From NCBI GenBank assembly GCA_037179385.1, contig CM074195.1:26062087-26126086 (forward strand): a stretch of DNA of 64,000 bases, given 5' to 3'. The translations under genes and the position numbers were made by a program. Below the pieces are notes generated by a model. It worked only from the letters and a program-made list of their open reading frames with translations. It ran no database searches and was not told the origin of the DNA. Positions within the stretch are counted from its first letter, which is position 1, and every line of letters starts with the position of its first letter. Of the stretch, positions 24,661-37,000 are shown piece after piece. This DNA comes from Holothuria scabra. Lineage: Eukaryota > Echinodermata > Holothuroidea > Aspidochirotida > Holothuriidae.

Positions 24661-24890
24661 AACTTAGTTATTTGGATGAAGTTTTACTGTCCATTTCCAA
24701 CCAATCGGTTCGAGCCGACCATGGCTTTTTTGTTCTAGTTGTATCTCACTGGCTTGTTTTCCCTACTCCATTCTTTATGCTGAGCACCAATCACAATGGT
24801 AGAAAGTCTTCGGTATGACCCGGCCAGGACTTGAACTCCCAACCTTCCGACTGCAAGTCGGATGCTCTAACCACTTCAACATGCAGGCGG
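24661..24890 (-). mobile_element. tRNA-derived SINE, near full-length, minus strand
   Basis: Read on the minus strand: a tRNA-like head (AGTGGTTAGAGCATCC, an anticodon arm with TTGCAGT, box B GGAGTTCAAGTCC), then CCGGGTCATACCGAAGAC. The body follows (TTGGTGCTCAGCATAAAG), then a 3' region CGAACCGATTGGTTGG and AGTAAAACTTCATCC. A second copy of the full layout occurs at 49728-50169. Tail-only fragments occur at 32925, 56925 and 60398. RNA polymerase III transcription and LINE-dependent mobilisation are family inferences. Confidence 0.75.
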
Positions 24891-25977
24891 TATTGGTATT
24901 AAGGTAGGTTTGCCTCCTCATCTCATCTCCTCAAAACTGAACGCGGCGCTTCTCATATCAAAGGCGAATGAGGAAAACTTTTTGAAGGAAATGCAAGTTC
25001 AGACGTTCATTTGTAAACTTTAATATTGTGACATTTCAATATCCTTAGGAAAAAAATAATCACGGTTATCGTATGTGACTGTCCTGACCTTTTGAGAACT
25101 TAATCTTCCGTAGAACCACATTGTATTTTCTCCCGAATTGTCTACACTTTGCCCCAGTCGTAATTACGAAATGTCGATTGGCTTGTTAGAAAATTAAGTT
25201 GTTGTATCGACTTTGCGTCTATTCAACTCGTTATTAACGAACCTACTTCATTCCTGGCAAGATAACTGTCCTGACAGCTTCTAGGTCAAACTACATTAGA
25301 CTCTGGAGGCCGCCATTCAACTCTACAGAAAACTACACGTTACTAATCTTGGAGCTCTAACAGATTTCTAATATAATTACTCCAGTCGAGTTGTTTTACT
25401 AACTAGTGAACCAGTAAATCCACACTTTCTCATTATTAAACGTGGGCCGCTACTCAATGATCATTTCCGATAAATACTCGGAATGAAAACCATATATTAG
25501 CAGAAATAACGGCCGCGAACAAGGTTTTCCCGGTCATGACAAACAGACAAAGAGACTACTCGTTGGAGACTTTTTACCATGACGTCAAAGATGTAGATAA
25601 TGAAAGCAATTTTGACTTTGGTTCTTTATGTAATCTTTTTGTTACTAAGGTAAAATTGCGGACAATGGACTTTAATAACCTACATATAATTTGCTCTTAA
25701 AGATTGACTGTTGTCTCTTGAAATCTATGCCGGATTTTGGATGACAGATTACCCGTGGCATAACTTCAGATGGGGAACTTCTTCGATATACTATCGATAA
25801 TGTCACATCAATTACAGCATATCAGAAACGTTCGCATTATCAACGATGCGTCCATTCAGTTCACAATCGAACTTGACACAAGGGTATTCTGTGACGTCAT
25901 CCAAAATCCGACAAAAAAACAAAAACAAACAAATTTCTATGGACTCTCGCTAATTATGTACTGGTCATAGCCAAAGT
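24891..25977. other. Intergenic
   Basis: Nothing recognisable. Confidence 0.3.
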
Positions 25978-26272
25978 TTAAAGGGCCAATCCCCTCATCC
26001 CAAACTTCAAATCTTGTAGGGGTTTACCAAAATTCGCAATTGGCTCAGCTCTTTCACTGACAGCTAATTCAAACAATGCAGAGTACAAAAGCTTATATTA
26101 AACAAAATGAACTGTACTGAGAGTGTTTTGGTTATACGCATTCAGCTTTTTAAAACTCACCCTGAAGCAATAAACTGAGATTGTGTCTTGATGAGGATGA
26201 ATTGCAGACAATTGTGGGAGGAGCTTAAGAAAGAAGGTTAGGGGTACTATTTGGGGTGAGAGAAGTGGGCCT
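25978..26272. mobile_element. MITE family B, copy 2
   Basis: Begins TTAAAGGGCCAATCCC and ends GGGGTGAGAGAAGTGGGCC. It is aligned throughout with 16103-16417. The right TTAA is eroded. Confidence 0.75.
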
Positions 26273-29074
26273 CGGAGAAGGACTAAGTCATATTTAACAA
26301 AGATATTCTGTTGTTCTTTTCCAATGATATGGTATAATGTATCAGTTGAGGGATTAATTAAAAGCCAAACACCGAAACCATATTGGATGCCGATTAGGAC
26401 ACAAATTGGCTTGTCAAATGCAATGCAAACTTTCTCGTAATAAGAGTGTTAAATTTGACATAATACGTATATGTGATACACTGTGATCTTATATCCCCAT
26501 GTTCCTATTTCCAGTAACAATGTTTTGGAAAACATTGACGAGAAACGAGAATCTGAGAAAGTTCGGCAAAATTTTTCTGAAAGGTTACGAGATTCGGGTG
26601 AAAGGTTTATCTCTATCACCCATGCACTAGATCCCAAAACTCTCTTGTCTAGCTAGTAATCTTGTCGGCGTACTTAGATAGTATGTTCATCTTGCATGTA
26701 TCGTCGAAACAACGTAAGTCCTCCTTGAACGATGGGAGATTGCTGTATAGCATTGATTCTGAAATTGCAATTAAGCACAAACATCACGTAATAAGAGGCA
26801 AGGTCCCTTTCTTGCTGTGTTAATATAGGTATAACGGCAACATGTCATTTATCCATGAAAGTTAAAAATAAAAACAATCCATCGACGGCACGGTAAATTC
26901 TATTTTTTATATATTTAAGGGACTTTTAGGAAGGCCCCAAACTGACAAATTTAGCTTGGTCATTTTGGCTCATATGTTCCCTCCATTCTAAGAAAATTTT
27001 ACAAACTGCTTTTAAAATATTGATTTTAATCAATCATATTCTTGCTAACGTAAGTGCGCGTAAGTGCCAGACGTGATTACGATTCATCCTTGAAAACGAG
27101 GCTCGATCAGTTATTCACTTAAAAGCAAAGATCATTCGTGAGGGAGTCTTCTATAATATTCGATAGATGTTTAATGTTTAATTGATTGACCTTTAGTGTG
27201 AATCGAAATACTATCCTAAACTATATTTTAAGGCGTTTTTGTGAAAATACAAATTGTCAACAAGTTAAATATGTAGGAAAAAAGCGATATATTAGGTTGG
27301 AGCATATCGCGTATACAGAAAATTTTACAGAAATAAAGTCACTAATAACTGAGTATCAAACCCTAATCAGAATAGGTACTGAAGGAGACAAATACGTTTT
27401 AAAGGGGGGCACCAAATGTGTTTAAATGTATGAAAGAATAGTTCAGAACCGTTTAGTTTTGATATGTGAAAGAGGAACATATTCTAAGAAATCAAAGAAA
27501 ATAAGAAAAAAATAAAGAAATAAAAGAAACTTCCACAAGAATTCTTGGAATATGTTAAATTTCAATGTTATAATGAAACATAAATGTGGCTTTGAACTAT
27601 TCTCAGTTTAGTCAATGACAAACTTCAAACCGTTAAGGGACGAAAGAGTTTCAGACTCCACTCCCTTTCTACGGGTTTCTAAAAACTGAATTATGAAATA
27701 GATTTAGGGTTCATTATTGCTTTTAAGTAGTTCAAATCCTTGAATCATAAAAAAAAATATCCTCATGTCCGGACGTCGCATAATTGATGATTAATATTTT
27801 CAAATTAAAATTAGCTGATCGTTTGAATTGGACGGCTAACATCCTTGACTTCTTTTATCTCCCATAGGAAATGTGAAGACTCTCTGTTGAAACATACATC
27901 GTGTGCAACACTAATGCATGCAAATAATACAGGACAATATAAACATTCTGCTTGCTTTACTTCAAATAAGTGTCTTCCACAACCAAATTTTTTTCTCAAG
28001 GTGTTTGCTTCCTTGACGATCGTAGATCTCAAGACCTCGAAGTATTCACCAAAATTGTGCAAGTCAGAGAGAAAGGTGGCGATTTACAGGGATGACTTAG
28101 TAATCGCTAATCAGGCAGTTGCCATTTATATTCGGCAATTCCCCAGTATATTGTGTAAACGCAGTAGCTTTGTTGAAAGATCAATAGTTAGGTGAGGTGG
28201 CGCTGTCTGCTAAAAGGAGCGAATATATAAATTTTGTGTGACTTGCATGAAGTATGATTCTACAGTATTTAACGACACACGTTAAGTGACTGAGTACAAT
28301 AACTTTCAGAACAGCGTGACACGGTGTGTAAATAATCTCTTGTATACTGATAGTGAAAAATCTTTTGAGGAAACTATTAGGATTCAATCAGCCTACTAAG
28401 AGTTGATGACCCCTTAAAGAGATGATCTTTTCTGGACCTAGTTATGCAAATGATGGATAACTTTCACATTAAAGACAGACAGAAAGATTGATTTACAAAG
28501 CAATAAAAGGATCGCAGAGGATCGATAAGACCATGCAGCTTTTTCATTTTTTCCAACGGAAATGATGATTTAAAAGACTTGCCATCTTTCTCACCGCACT
28601 ACTTTATTCTCGATCTGCGTGAATGTGCAAAGCGTCGTCCAAAAAAGGTAAGCACTTTGAGTAACTTTTTTAGTTTAAGAGTGGAATGTAAAGAGTTGGT
28701 ACAATATAAGAGTTCATCACAATAAAAACTAAAGCAAAATTACATTTTCTCCATCTCAGTTTTGCTATAGGGAGTAATAGAACTATATAATACTGATTTT
28801 GGTTAATCTGTTTTCGCATATTGCGTCTAAAATTATCTTTTTTTCGATTACTTACTAAAGTAAACGTGAGGTTAAGGGACTAAATTTCGAAATATGCATT
28901 TGGAATTATTTTTTAAAAGGAAATTTTATACTTAAACTTATTGACGAAGGATTTTTTTTTTTTTTTTTGAAAAATAGTGTACTAAATATCGGGTGACAGC
29001 TTGAACAAATAAAAGTGAACGCGAAGGGAAAATTCAGCCATAAAAACTCGGATTAGTTGAACACTTTATCCCCA
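26273..29074. other. Intergenic
   Basis: 2.8 kb of AT-rich sequence with A-rich patches (27480-27530) and a T18 run (about 28951). No gene is recognisable; open frames are short and featureless. Confidence 0.3.
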
Positions 29075-29351
29075 TTAAAGGCCCAGTTCTCTTACCCCAA
29101 ACAGTACCAATTCTCCTAAACTTCTTACTGAAGCCCCTCCCACATTTGTCAAAAATTCATGCTCATTCAGATACAATCTCAGTTTATTGCTTCATGGTGA
29201 GTACAGAAAAACTCAATTTTTACAATCAAAACACTCTCAGAACAGTTCATGCTGTGTAAGCTTTGGAATTCTGCATTGCTTGATTTAGCTGTCAATCAAA
29301 GAGCTCAGCCAATTGAGAATTTTGGTACCCCGTACCAAAATTGTAGTTTGG

Positions 29352-30123
29352 TCATAAACTGAAAATCACAGAAAACGCTTATTGTGCCTTTTGTGGCGAA
29401 CAAGCCGAAACAATTGATCACCTTTTCTGGGAATGTCGGGTTACTCCTTCTTTTAATTTAGACGTGGAGCAGGGTATCTTGGGTGGGTAATTCTTCTTTA
29501 AGAAAGAAGATATTTTTTTTGCTATAAACTTTTACTAAAGCACCTCTACAATTTTTTAATTTTTCATATGAAATACTATATTTTCAGTAAGAAGATTAAT
29601 GAGGACATCCCACTTTTTGTGGAATTTCTCCATAAGTTTAAATTTCATATTCAGGTAGAAAATCGTATCATCAAATAGGAGGAAGTTTTCAAGGAGTGTC
29701 CCATGTTATTTAATTGGATCATAATGTTTTGTAGTACTTTGCAACCCATATTATTATTAACATTTTTTTTTCGTTATGCAGTATGGCTTATGACAAATGT
29801 TTTTGTACAAGTTGTAACTGGAAGTTAACCACCCCTTCAATTTAGACTTTCTGGATGTTGTCAATTAAGGCTGTGATGGCAGCTTTGTTTCATTTTTTCG
29901 TATTGAATGTCATAACAAAATTTAAACTTATTGTTAGAATGCGATAATACTATTCAGCTTGCTATCATATTTTCTTGCATTATTAGGACAATTGATAAAA
30001 GATTATTATAGAATGAAGTCGAATGATATATTTATAATTGCTATATGCTATCTAAAAGAAATAAAATAAAATTGTATGAAAAATGCTATTATGAAATGAA
30101 GAGAACTAAAGATGGAGACAAAA
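29352..30123 (+). mobile_element. 5'-truncated LINE (L1/Tx1-like), 772 bp
   Basis: A perfect 15 bp duplication, AAAATTGTAGTTTGG, flanks it (29337-29351 and 30124-30138). The 3' end is A-rich and runs into the right duplication. At its 5' end it is in frame for the C-terminal end of a non-LTR retrotransposon protein with a zinc-knuckle. Long target duplication, 3' A tail and 5' truncation are the signature of target-primed reverse transcription. It disrupts a family B MITE, so it is younger than that insertion. Confidence 0.88.
29353..29490 (+). pseudogene. LINE reverse transcriptase C-terminus with zinc-binding motif
   Basis: The frame reads CAFCGEQAETIDHLFWEC, a Cys-x2-Cys-x8-His-x4-Cys arrangement seen at the C-terminus of L1/Tx1-like polyproteins, and stops at 29488-29490. 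Typical downstream residues (FFKKEDIFFAINF) follow in another frame, so a frameshift precedes the true end. Only the terminal fragment is present; the catalytic reverse transcriptase was lost by 5' truncation. Confidence 0.8.
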
Positions 30124-30160
30124 AAAATTGTAGTTTGGGGTGAGAGGTGTGGCCCTTTAA

Positions 30161-30479
30161 GGAGGCATGATTCATTCCAATCGTGTGGCGACTGTTTTTG
30201 TTGCTTCTTTTGTTATTTTATGTAGATATACTCGTAGTTTAAGCGTTCATTTGTTCATAACTCGGCCCCAATGTTCTGTTTTAAGGGTATATTGCCAATA
30301 AATAAACCCAGAAGAAAATTGAGATTTGTGATACTTGGTTGTATCCCAGTTCTGCCCAGCTGGGCTTAACGGCTAGGTTTTAACAACTGAAGCCCGACTG
30401 GGTCCAGCTTCGCTTCAGCTGGTGATGGACTCAGTCTAGATACAATTGGGTGCACGTACACCAGCAAAACATTCAAAAC
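30161..30479. other. Intergenic
   Basis: No gene. Around 30350-30425 are short CAGCTGG/AAGCCC inverted motifs of unknown meaning. Confidence 0.25.
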
Positions 30480-30830
30480 TAAACTTACATTGACTAATGA
30501 ATTCGCAAGAAATCGTAAAATTCTGAATTTGCTCCTATACAAACTCCATATTTCTATAGGTATTTTTTATAAAAAGCAAACTTTTCGACCCTAAGACATA
30601 TCAAATAGGATAATTCTCACACATTCACACTCAATAAAAATCAAAGTTTTAAAAATTACCCCTCTTTTTCAGAATAAATAGTCAAAAATTTGTTATGTGT
30701 AGAGGCCCACATCACCAACCAACAACGGTCAACCACAGTGCTATTTTCCCATGGCAACTTCTCTTGAGTGAAATTCTGTAATCTCTCCAACAGAAGCATA
30801 TATACTCAACGTGTTTTCTTAAGAAAATGT
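30480..30830 (+). repeat. Fragment of the G-tract/GCGCGC repeat family
   Basis: Contains 'acaaactccatatttctata' and 'aaaagcaaacttttc', matching 2400-2460. The later phrase with AGTGCTATTTTC matches about 23237-23252. Its GC palindrome is missing. Confidence 0.4.
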
Positions 30831-31075
30831 CAACGAACAATCTGAAAAACAGAGGGAAACAATGCATTCCTTATCAATGTGAGGAAGTGATACAACTTCT
30901 GCTGTCGTCAAACTCAATTAGGGACACAAATCTAGTATTTCATCAACGAATATCTCGAGAAATAAATGGCCAATTAATTTGAATGGAAATGTCACTACAC
31001 TGTGTACATTTAGTTTCTCTTTCATACATGAAAATTATTTTTCAATTAAACCTCCTCTTTAAATCAGGCTACCAA
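30831..31075 (+). repeat. Repeat family G fragment
   Basis: Matches 40935-41183: AGGGAAACAATGCATTCC, then AATGTGAGGAAGTG, then CTCTTTCATACATGAAAAT, ending in CCTCCTCTTTA. The other copy is a complete insertion inside the hAT-like element at 39478-41581. Confidence 0.55.
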
Positions 31076-32619
31076 GTAATTTGTGATGTCAATCAACCTT
31101 GCGAATGTTGTTACTTCAGTTCTGTTGTTGAAAAGTTTTAATATTGCATCCCTGACATCAATTTGTAGGTGATCATAGCAGTAAACATCAACTTAATAGC
31201 GACAGGACCGATGTTATAAAAAAGACAACAATTAAAGAAATTTACCTGGTAAATTCTTATTTCGAGATGGAGCTTGCATCCATAAAATAGCCTTGCGGTT
31301 AATTTTTCTCTGTTATTACTAAGGATATTCATATTTGCCTCACGTGTAAACAGACTTATTTTCAACTTTGTATCATTGGTCACATACGATCGCTACCAAT
31401 GCGGAAATTTGGACACCCTTTACAAATGCCAATTTTTTATGCAAAATATTTGTACACTAATTTTAAAAGGTAGGATACAATCTAAAAAAAAAATACTCGA
31501 TTGGGGAACTAACCGTACTTTTGTCAGATATTTGGAAAGGTAAGTTTCAAAATTGACTACAAATGGTTCAAAGATGAAACTAGTCCATTTCATGAAGCTA
31601 TTCATTTCAACGTTTTAACTAGATTGTAGTTCATACCCTTATTGATTAGGTGCTATTCAAATTTGACCGATTGGGATATCTTTACGGTGTTTGCGGCCCA
31701 CAGTGCATGTAAGGACACACAAGTTTGCAAGGGTAGACCCCCAAACTGGAGATACACAATATACTGCATGTGCCGCCACTCCCCCGCCACACCTGCATGA
31801 AGGTATGCTGCGGGTGCGGTGGGTGCGGACGCACCTCCCCGCACCAGGTGGAGTTCCGCTTAAAATGAGACAAAAAAAAATATATATAGGCAAAAATAGA
31901 AGCTCAAGACGACAACCGTGTTACTACCTGACCGCCGTCTATACCCAGCAAATCAGTCTTGTGCCTAAAAGAGGACGCATATATAAACTTATCTGACAGC
32001 TTTCGTACACGCCACGTTACACTTATATTAGGAGAGAATAATGTGTATAGGAGGAATATCGATGCAATGAGACCTGTTTGTCAGGATTATGCACCTTTCG
32101 TCTGCGACGTTTCTGCAGCTTTCTACAAATTCAGTGGCTAATATCCTTATGAACAAAGTAAAGTATAAGGTTTGGTACACTATCTGACGTCAAATGTAGG
32201 AGCGCACCGAGGATTTTTAACTAGAAGGGAGGACTGAGAGTTTTGGGAAGACTATCGAAACGAATCGCCACCAACAGTTGGCACAGGGCGTACTAGAAAA
32301 CGTCTGGATAAAAATACCTCATAGTTCATCGAAGTCGCCCTTACTTTTAGGCATCGCAAACAACTTCTTAAAATGTTTTGCCAGAGTTTTCTTGGAATAG
32401 TTGCTTTTATTCTTACGGTCAGATTTGGCAGTGAGTATTTTTCTCGTGGAATACATTGGCAATATGTTAAATAATAATAATAGGCATTTTGGAGGCTTCT
32501 TGTTGTTTTCCAAGTTGTTTGCCGTTAGGTTTTTACGTTCTAGAAACAGACGTTTGATGGATGGGTACTTCTCCAGTCTTGAAATCCATTTTGAGGATAA
32601 AAACAATTATACTGTCAAT
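31076..32619. other. Intergenic with a GC-rich patch
   Basis: No recognised gene. 31695-31865 is markedly GC-richer than its surroundings and open in several frames, but no translated product looks like a known domain. Confidence 0.3.
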
Positions 32620-33654
32620 CAGTGGCGGCGATACTTGGGGGCACAGGGAATTCCCTGTATCTGATCTCAAAAGACATTTAAGATGTAGATTTCTGTAGGG
32701 GGTAGAGTAAGGTGCGTTTTCGACCGAGTTTTGCATATTGCATTCATTTTCTATCACAAATGGCTCTTGACCATCAAAATTTTCGCGCGCCCCGCGCATT
32801 TCAAACCTTCCTTCAGTGTTGTTCCTTAATTACCGAAAACTTCCAAAATGAAAGCTACTGCCATTGAACTGATAAGTACAAGCATTAGAGTGGAGAAAAC
32901 AGGCCAGTGAGCCACATCTGGAAAAAGGTCGTGGTCGGCCCGACTTACACCAATTGGTTAAGAGCTGTGCCGTAAAACTTTATATAACTCTAAGTTTTAT
33001 CAATACATTCTGGTAGCAACTTTCGGAGAAGCACAGAAGCAAACATTGAAAGCTGTTTACGAATTACAAGGCAAAAGACTGGCTCTTTGAGTGACATGAA
33101 GGTTTGTTGAGCAATTGAAAGTGTCAAGATGCAGAACGTGATTGTACGTTTTGTCATGGAAATCTTCTTTAATGAACTAATTGTGGGGCGCCTCGCGCAT
33201 TTCTCACTACTTACACTCCGCCACATGACCATTTTTGTGGCAGTAGGGGTTAGGGGCCTTCAGAAGGTTTGCTCATAAAGTATCGTTTTCTTAGATAAAA
33301 TGCTCTCCCCTTCCACTTAGCCAAATTAGAATTCACATTTTCCGCCATATGATTTTTTAAAAAAATCCCAAAGATTGCACCATTCTGAATCTAAGCAACC
33401 TTAAATTAACGAAAATTTCTCAAAGGGGAAGTGGGCATTCCCCGGGACGGCACATTTACGTAATGACAAAGTAAGGATCCCAATTCTATAGACACCCTAT
33501 CACGCATAAAGTTGCAATTTACGCAGACTTCGGGATTGATTTAGGTGACCATGTTCTTCTGCCTGTACACACGCTTGGGCATGCCTCTTTGGAATTGAGT
33601 GCCACCTTCTCCAAAAAACGCACCCACCCAGGCCCAGACCAGCCTACGCCCCTG
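32620..33654. mobile_element. Possible hAT-like element or two abutting repeat ends
   Basis: Starts CAGTGGCGGCGATACTTGG and ends in the inverse of CAGGGGCGTAGGCTGG. It contains two GC palindromes (about 32785 and 33190) typical of the G-tract family. The 8 bp flanks do not match, so the pairing of these two ends is uncertain. A SINE fragment lies inside. Confidence 0.4.
32925..32995 (+). repeat. SINE 3' tail fragment
   Basis: AAAGGTCGTGGTCGGCCCGA, then ACCAATTGGTTAAG, then CCGTAAAACTTTA match the 3' region of the SINE at 24661-24890 (inverted there). Confidence 0.6.
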
Positions 33655-33689
33655 ACCTGCTCGAGAAAAATCCTGACGATATCACTCAT

Positions 33690-34050
33690 CGCTACCTTAA
33701 CTTAACGCTACTGAATCACTTATTAAGGGTCTTGCAATGCTACTTTAGAATTAGACTATTGTAATGCATTGATATATGGCTTACAAGAAGCCGCAAAAAT
33801 ATTCATGCGGATTACAGCGCTAAGCATTGATACCAGGGGCGCGAAATTTGTTAACGTCACCCATTTCTTTTCCCCAACTCCATTGACTGCCTACAAAAAT
33901 TAGTTGTCACTACACGATTATACTCCTTCAAGACCCTTCATGGCTTGTCCCCTTCCTACACAACTGCTTAAAGCAATTCCTTAAATTTAATTATTTCGAA
34001 AAAGGCGTACGGTCTAAACATAAGCCTACTGCTATTTGCCAGCCTGTGTT
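33690..34050 (+). pseudogene. CR1/L2-type LINE reverse transcriptase remnant
   Basis: From 33751 the frame reads LDYCNALIYGLQEAAKIFMR, a close match to the LDYCNSLLYGLP block near the C-terminus of CR1/L2/Rex-type reverse transcriptases. Further on, 33930-33960 in another frame gives the LHGLSPSY-like block (CTTCATGGCTTGTCCCCTTC). Frameshifts and stops show decay. No 3' tail or target duplication was found. Confidence 0.7.
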
Positions 34051-37000
34051 AATATGAAAGCTGTAGCGTTAGACTATGCAAATTAAGTTTATGCTAATTA
34101 TTTCGTGGTGTCACACCGATACACAGATTTCATCGGACTACGCTGTCCGATAAAAAGTTATGTAGGTGTGACGTGACGAAAAGTCAATTGACATTACTTT
34201 CATAGGGATTAGATGCAAATCAAATATTTACACTGGTTGACCTTTTTGGCTCTTTCTAACCAGATATGGAGAAGATTTTAACAAAAAAAAAAAAGAAACA
34301 CTCAAAATCGGATCGGAATCCGATCCAAATTCGTTTTAGTATGACCACGGATTTAGAAGTTTCCAATCGTACTAGGAAAAGCCTAGTATTTCTCCATAAA
34401 CTAACTAAATAAGTTTGGAGTAGGGATAAAAATTCAATGACCTACAACTGGAGAAAATATCCTGGGCCCTGGTAGATTAAACCAAAGGGGCTGGGGCGTT
34501 AAACAAACATGAAAGCCCAAAACCAAACTATTTTTGTCTTATTATTTTCCGTCTTGAAATTGTTACTTTGATTCTTTCCCATTGTTATTTACAGAGGTCG
34601 ATTTATAAGGCTCTCATTTTATTTTAATTTTCATTTACTGTTTTCACTCATTTGTACTCTTTTTATTGTTGCTTGCTCCTCGTTTTGTTTAAGTGCTTGT
34701 GGCAGACTTCTTGATTAGAACTAACCACTTAAAACAATATAAAAATATAAAATTATAATAATCATCTTTATGACTTGTATATACATTATTTAAAGACCGG
34801 TTTTTATTTAAAAAACAGAATTTAAAAAAAAAAAAACCTATTGCCTGAATGCATGTCATATCAGACACTTCTTCCTCGGTTCAAAGAACTCAATTGGGCG
34901 ATTTAAGTCGGTAGTTTTAAAGGAGGAAGGGAATACAAATATTACGCCACACTAAAGGATAAAATTACCATTACTTTAACCATTAGTCTATTTTTCGTCC
35001 CTGAAAAACGATCCTTCCATTGGTCTATTCTTCCCCGAGGTATCTTGTCTGGTTAAACATAATTATTCGTGAAATCATTTTATCTCACATCTGTCTTTGC
35101 TATGTCCAACAACCAGTTTTTTAACAAGCAGTCATGTACAACAACTTTGATTACCTCATAAAATCGGTCACATTTGAGCACACGTTTCAGGTTTCTGCAA
35201 TTTTACACGAAGCTAAGTAAACTGTGTATTATAAGAGAGGGTTTTAGGCTGGTAAAATTTACTTTTGAATTTTTACGTCTGAGAAACCACGTCAGTAAAC
35301 TAAACGGAGTGAAGTTGAACTAATAAATTCATGTTTCAACACCTGAAAATATTGCTCAAGATTAAGTACCTGTAGGGCTTTTGTACCTACGTCACTGCGT
35401 GGCGCATCTCTCTGTTTTTCCATTCAGGAGTCCATTTTACAACACTTGTTACTTAGGTGCTGTTGTGCGCGCGTTTCGGTAACACAACGACTGCCTTTGA
35501 TCATTTCCATCCACTAAAACGCGCTGACGTCACGTGCATAATCTTTATGGGAGCAGACCACACGTAGGCCCGTACTGCTACTGAATTGTTTTTGGTTATA
35601 TAATTTCACATCAGATTATGACCTGGTTAAAATACGTACTTGGTTTTGACGTAGGACTGTTCGCCCAAGACTGGAGTGCGTATAATTTATGCATTACCTA
35701 TGAAACAACGTGTAATTCAGTTTGTATCATGTATTTATCTTTCATGATATCAAAATTATCTTGCGTCAAAACTCAACGGTTGCTGCTTTACCAATCACAA
35801 AAGAGTCGGCAAGGTTGTAAATTATAACCGCATTCTGGGTATAAAGCTGTCAATTTTTACGAGTAGGATTTCCGCCTGAAACCTTACTTTAAAGAGTCAT
35901 TTTTACAGATTTTAAAAAGAACTGTTTCAGTTAATTTGGGTGGGACACTGTTTCGCCAAACTTTAATGAAAGGGTGTTTATCCTTTGAAAAGTCGCATAT
36001 GCTGAACATTGTGGGTGGGTGGGTTTGAAGGCGGGTAGGTGAGTGATTTGGTCCAACTCAGTAACGCAACCAATCTGGAGAAGTTACTTCAAAGTGTCAA
36101 AATCAAAGACGACACAAGAATTTTAAAAGTGTGTGGAGTAGGGACAAGTTGAGGGCAAACGAAAATAAGGGAACAACCCCAAATCAGCAGGGTGTGTAAA
36201 ACTGAGTGAACTTTTGAGGGTGGTCCATGCGTTAAAAAAAATTAAGTTTCAGGTTTCGGTAAAAAAATTTCTTTGCTTTTGCTGGTGGGTCCCATGTGGC
36301 AAATTCCCAGTTGGTGTCCAAGGGGGCAAACCCCTGGCAGCTGTGATAATATAGCCCCTTTAAGTGTGGAAAACTGAGGAAACATTGTTAACTGTTTCAA
36401 AATTACATCAATGCATCGGGTAATTAACTTTGACATGCAATTCAGGAAGTGAAATTCGGAGACTTACTCGAACTTTTTACTTCGTTTATCATTTTTAAGA
36501 GTTGAATGAAACTTTAATTACCAGCAGTAGAATTATCTGCAGGAAGTATTCTCAATGTAGCTTTAATTTATTTGCGCTTAAAAAAATTAAATGAGTATTT
36601 CGAAAACTATATGGACACATAGAGGCACGAGAAGGGAAAACTGCTATTGTTTTTTATTGTTCTCGTCATTTCTTGTCCTAGCTCAACAATAAAATAGTGA
36701 AGTATACTCACGAGGGGGGGGGGGGTGGGCTCGGGGTGTAGACCCCCAAACTTTCGTAAGGCCCCATATTTTCAAATTTATGTGTTAAATGTCAGTTGCA
36801 TCTATAGGTCTGGCCCTTTAAAATGTGCTCTCCCCCCCCCCCCCAAGTTACAAATTTCTAGGTACACCACTGAAAATTTCTTCACAATAGTAACATAAAA
36901 TTAAAGAGGGTTTCAAGGAAAATTACATGACAAGAAACCGAAAAAGTATTGTACGTCATTTTTGACTATTTTTTTTTAATGGATAAATCAAACACAAAGT

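Larger units (their letters stand above)
29075..30160. mobile_element. MITE family B, copy 3, split by a LINE insertion
   Basis: The left part (29075-29351) starts TTAAAGGCCCAG; the right part (30139-30160) ends GTGGCCCTTTAA. Both ends carry TTAA. It runs in the opposite orientation to copies 1 and 2 (internal phrase CAATCTCAGTTTATTGCTTC). The interior is interrupted at 29352-30123. Confidence 0.82.

Noticed and set aside
24815..24890. Functional tRNA gene on the minus strand
   Set aside because: The head is part of a longer repeat present elsewhere, so it is a SINE promoter region, not a tRNA.
32620..33654. Confident hAT element
   Set aside because: The termini are suggestive but the flanking 8 bases differ completely, so it was kept only as a low-confidence call.
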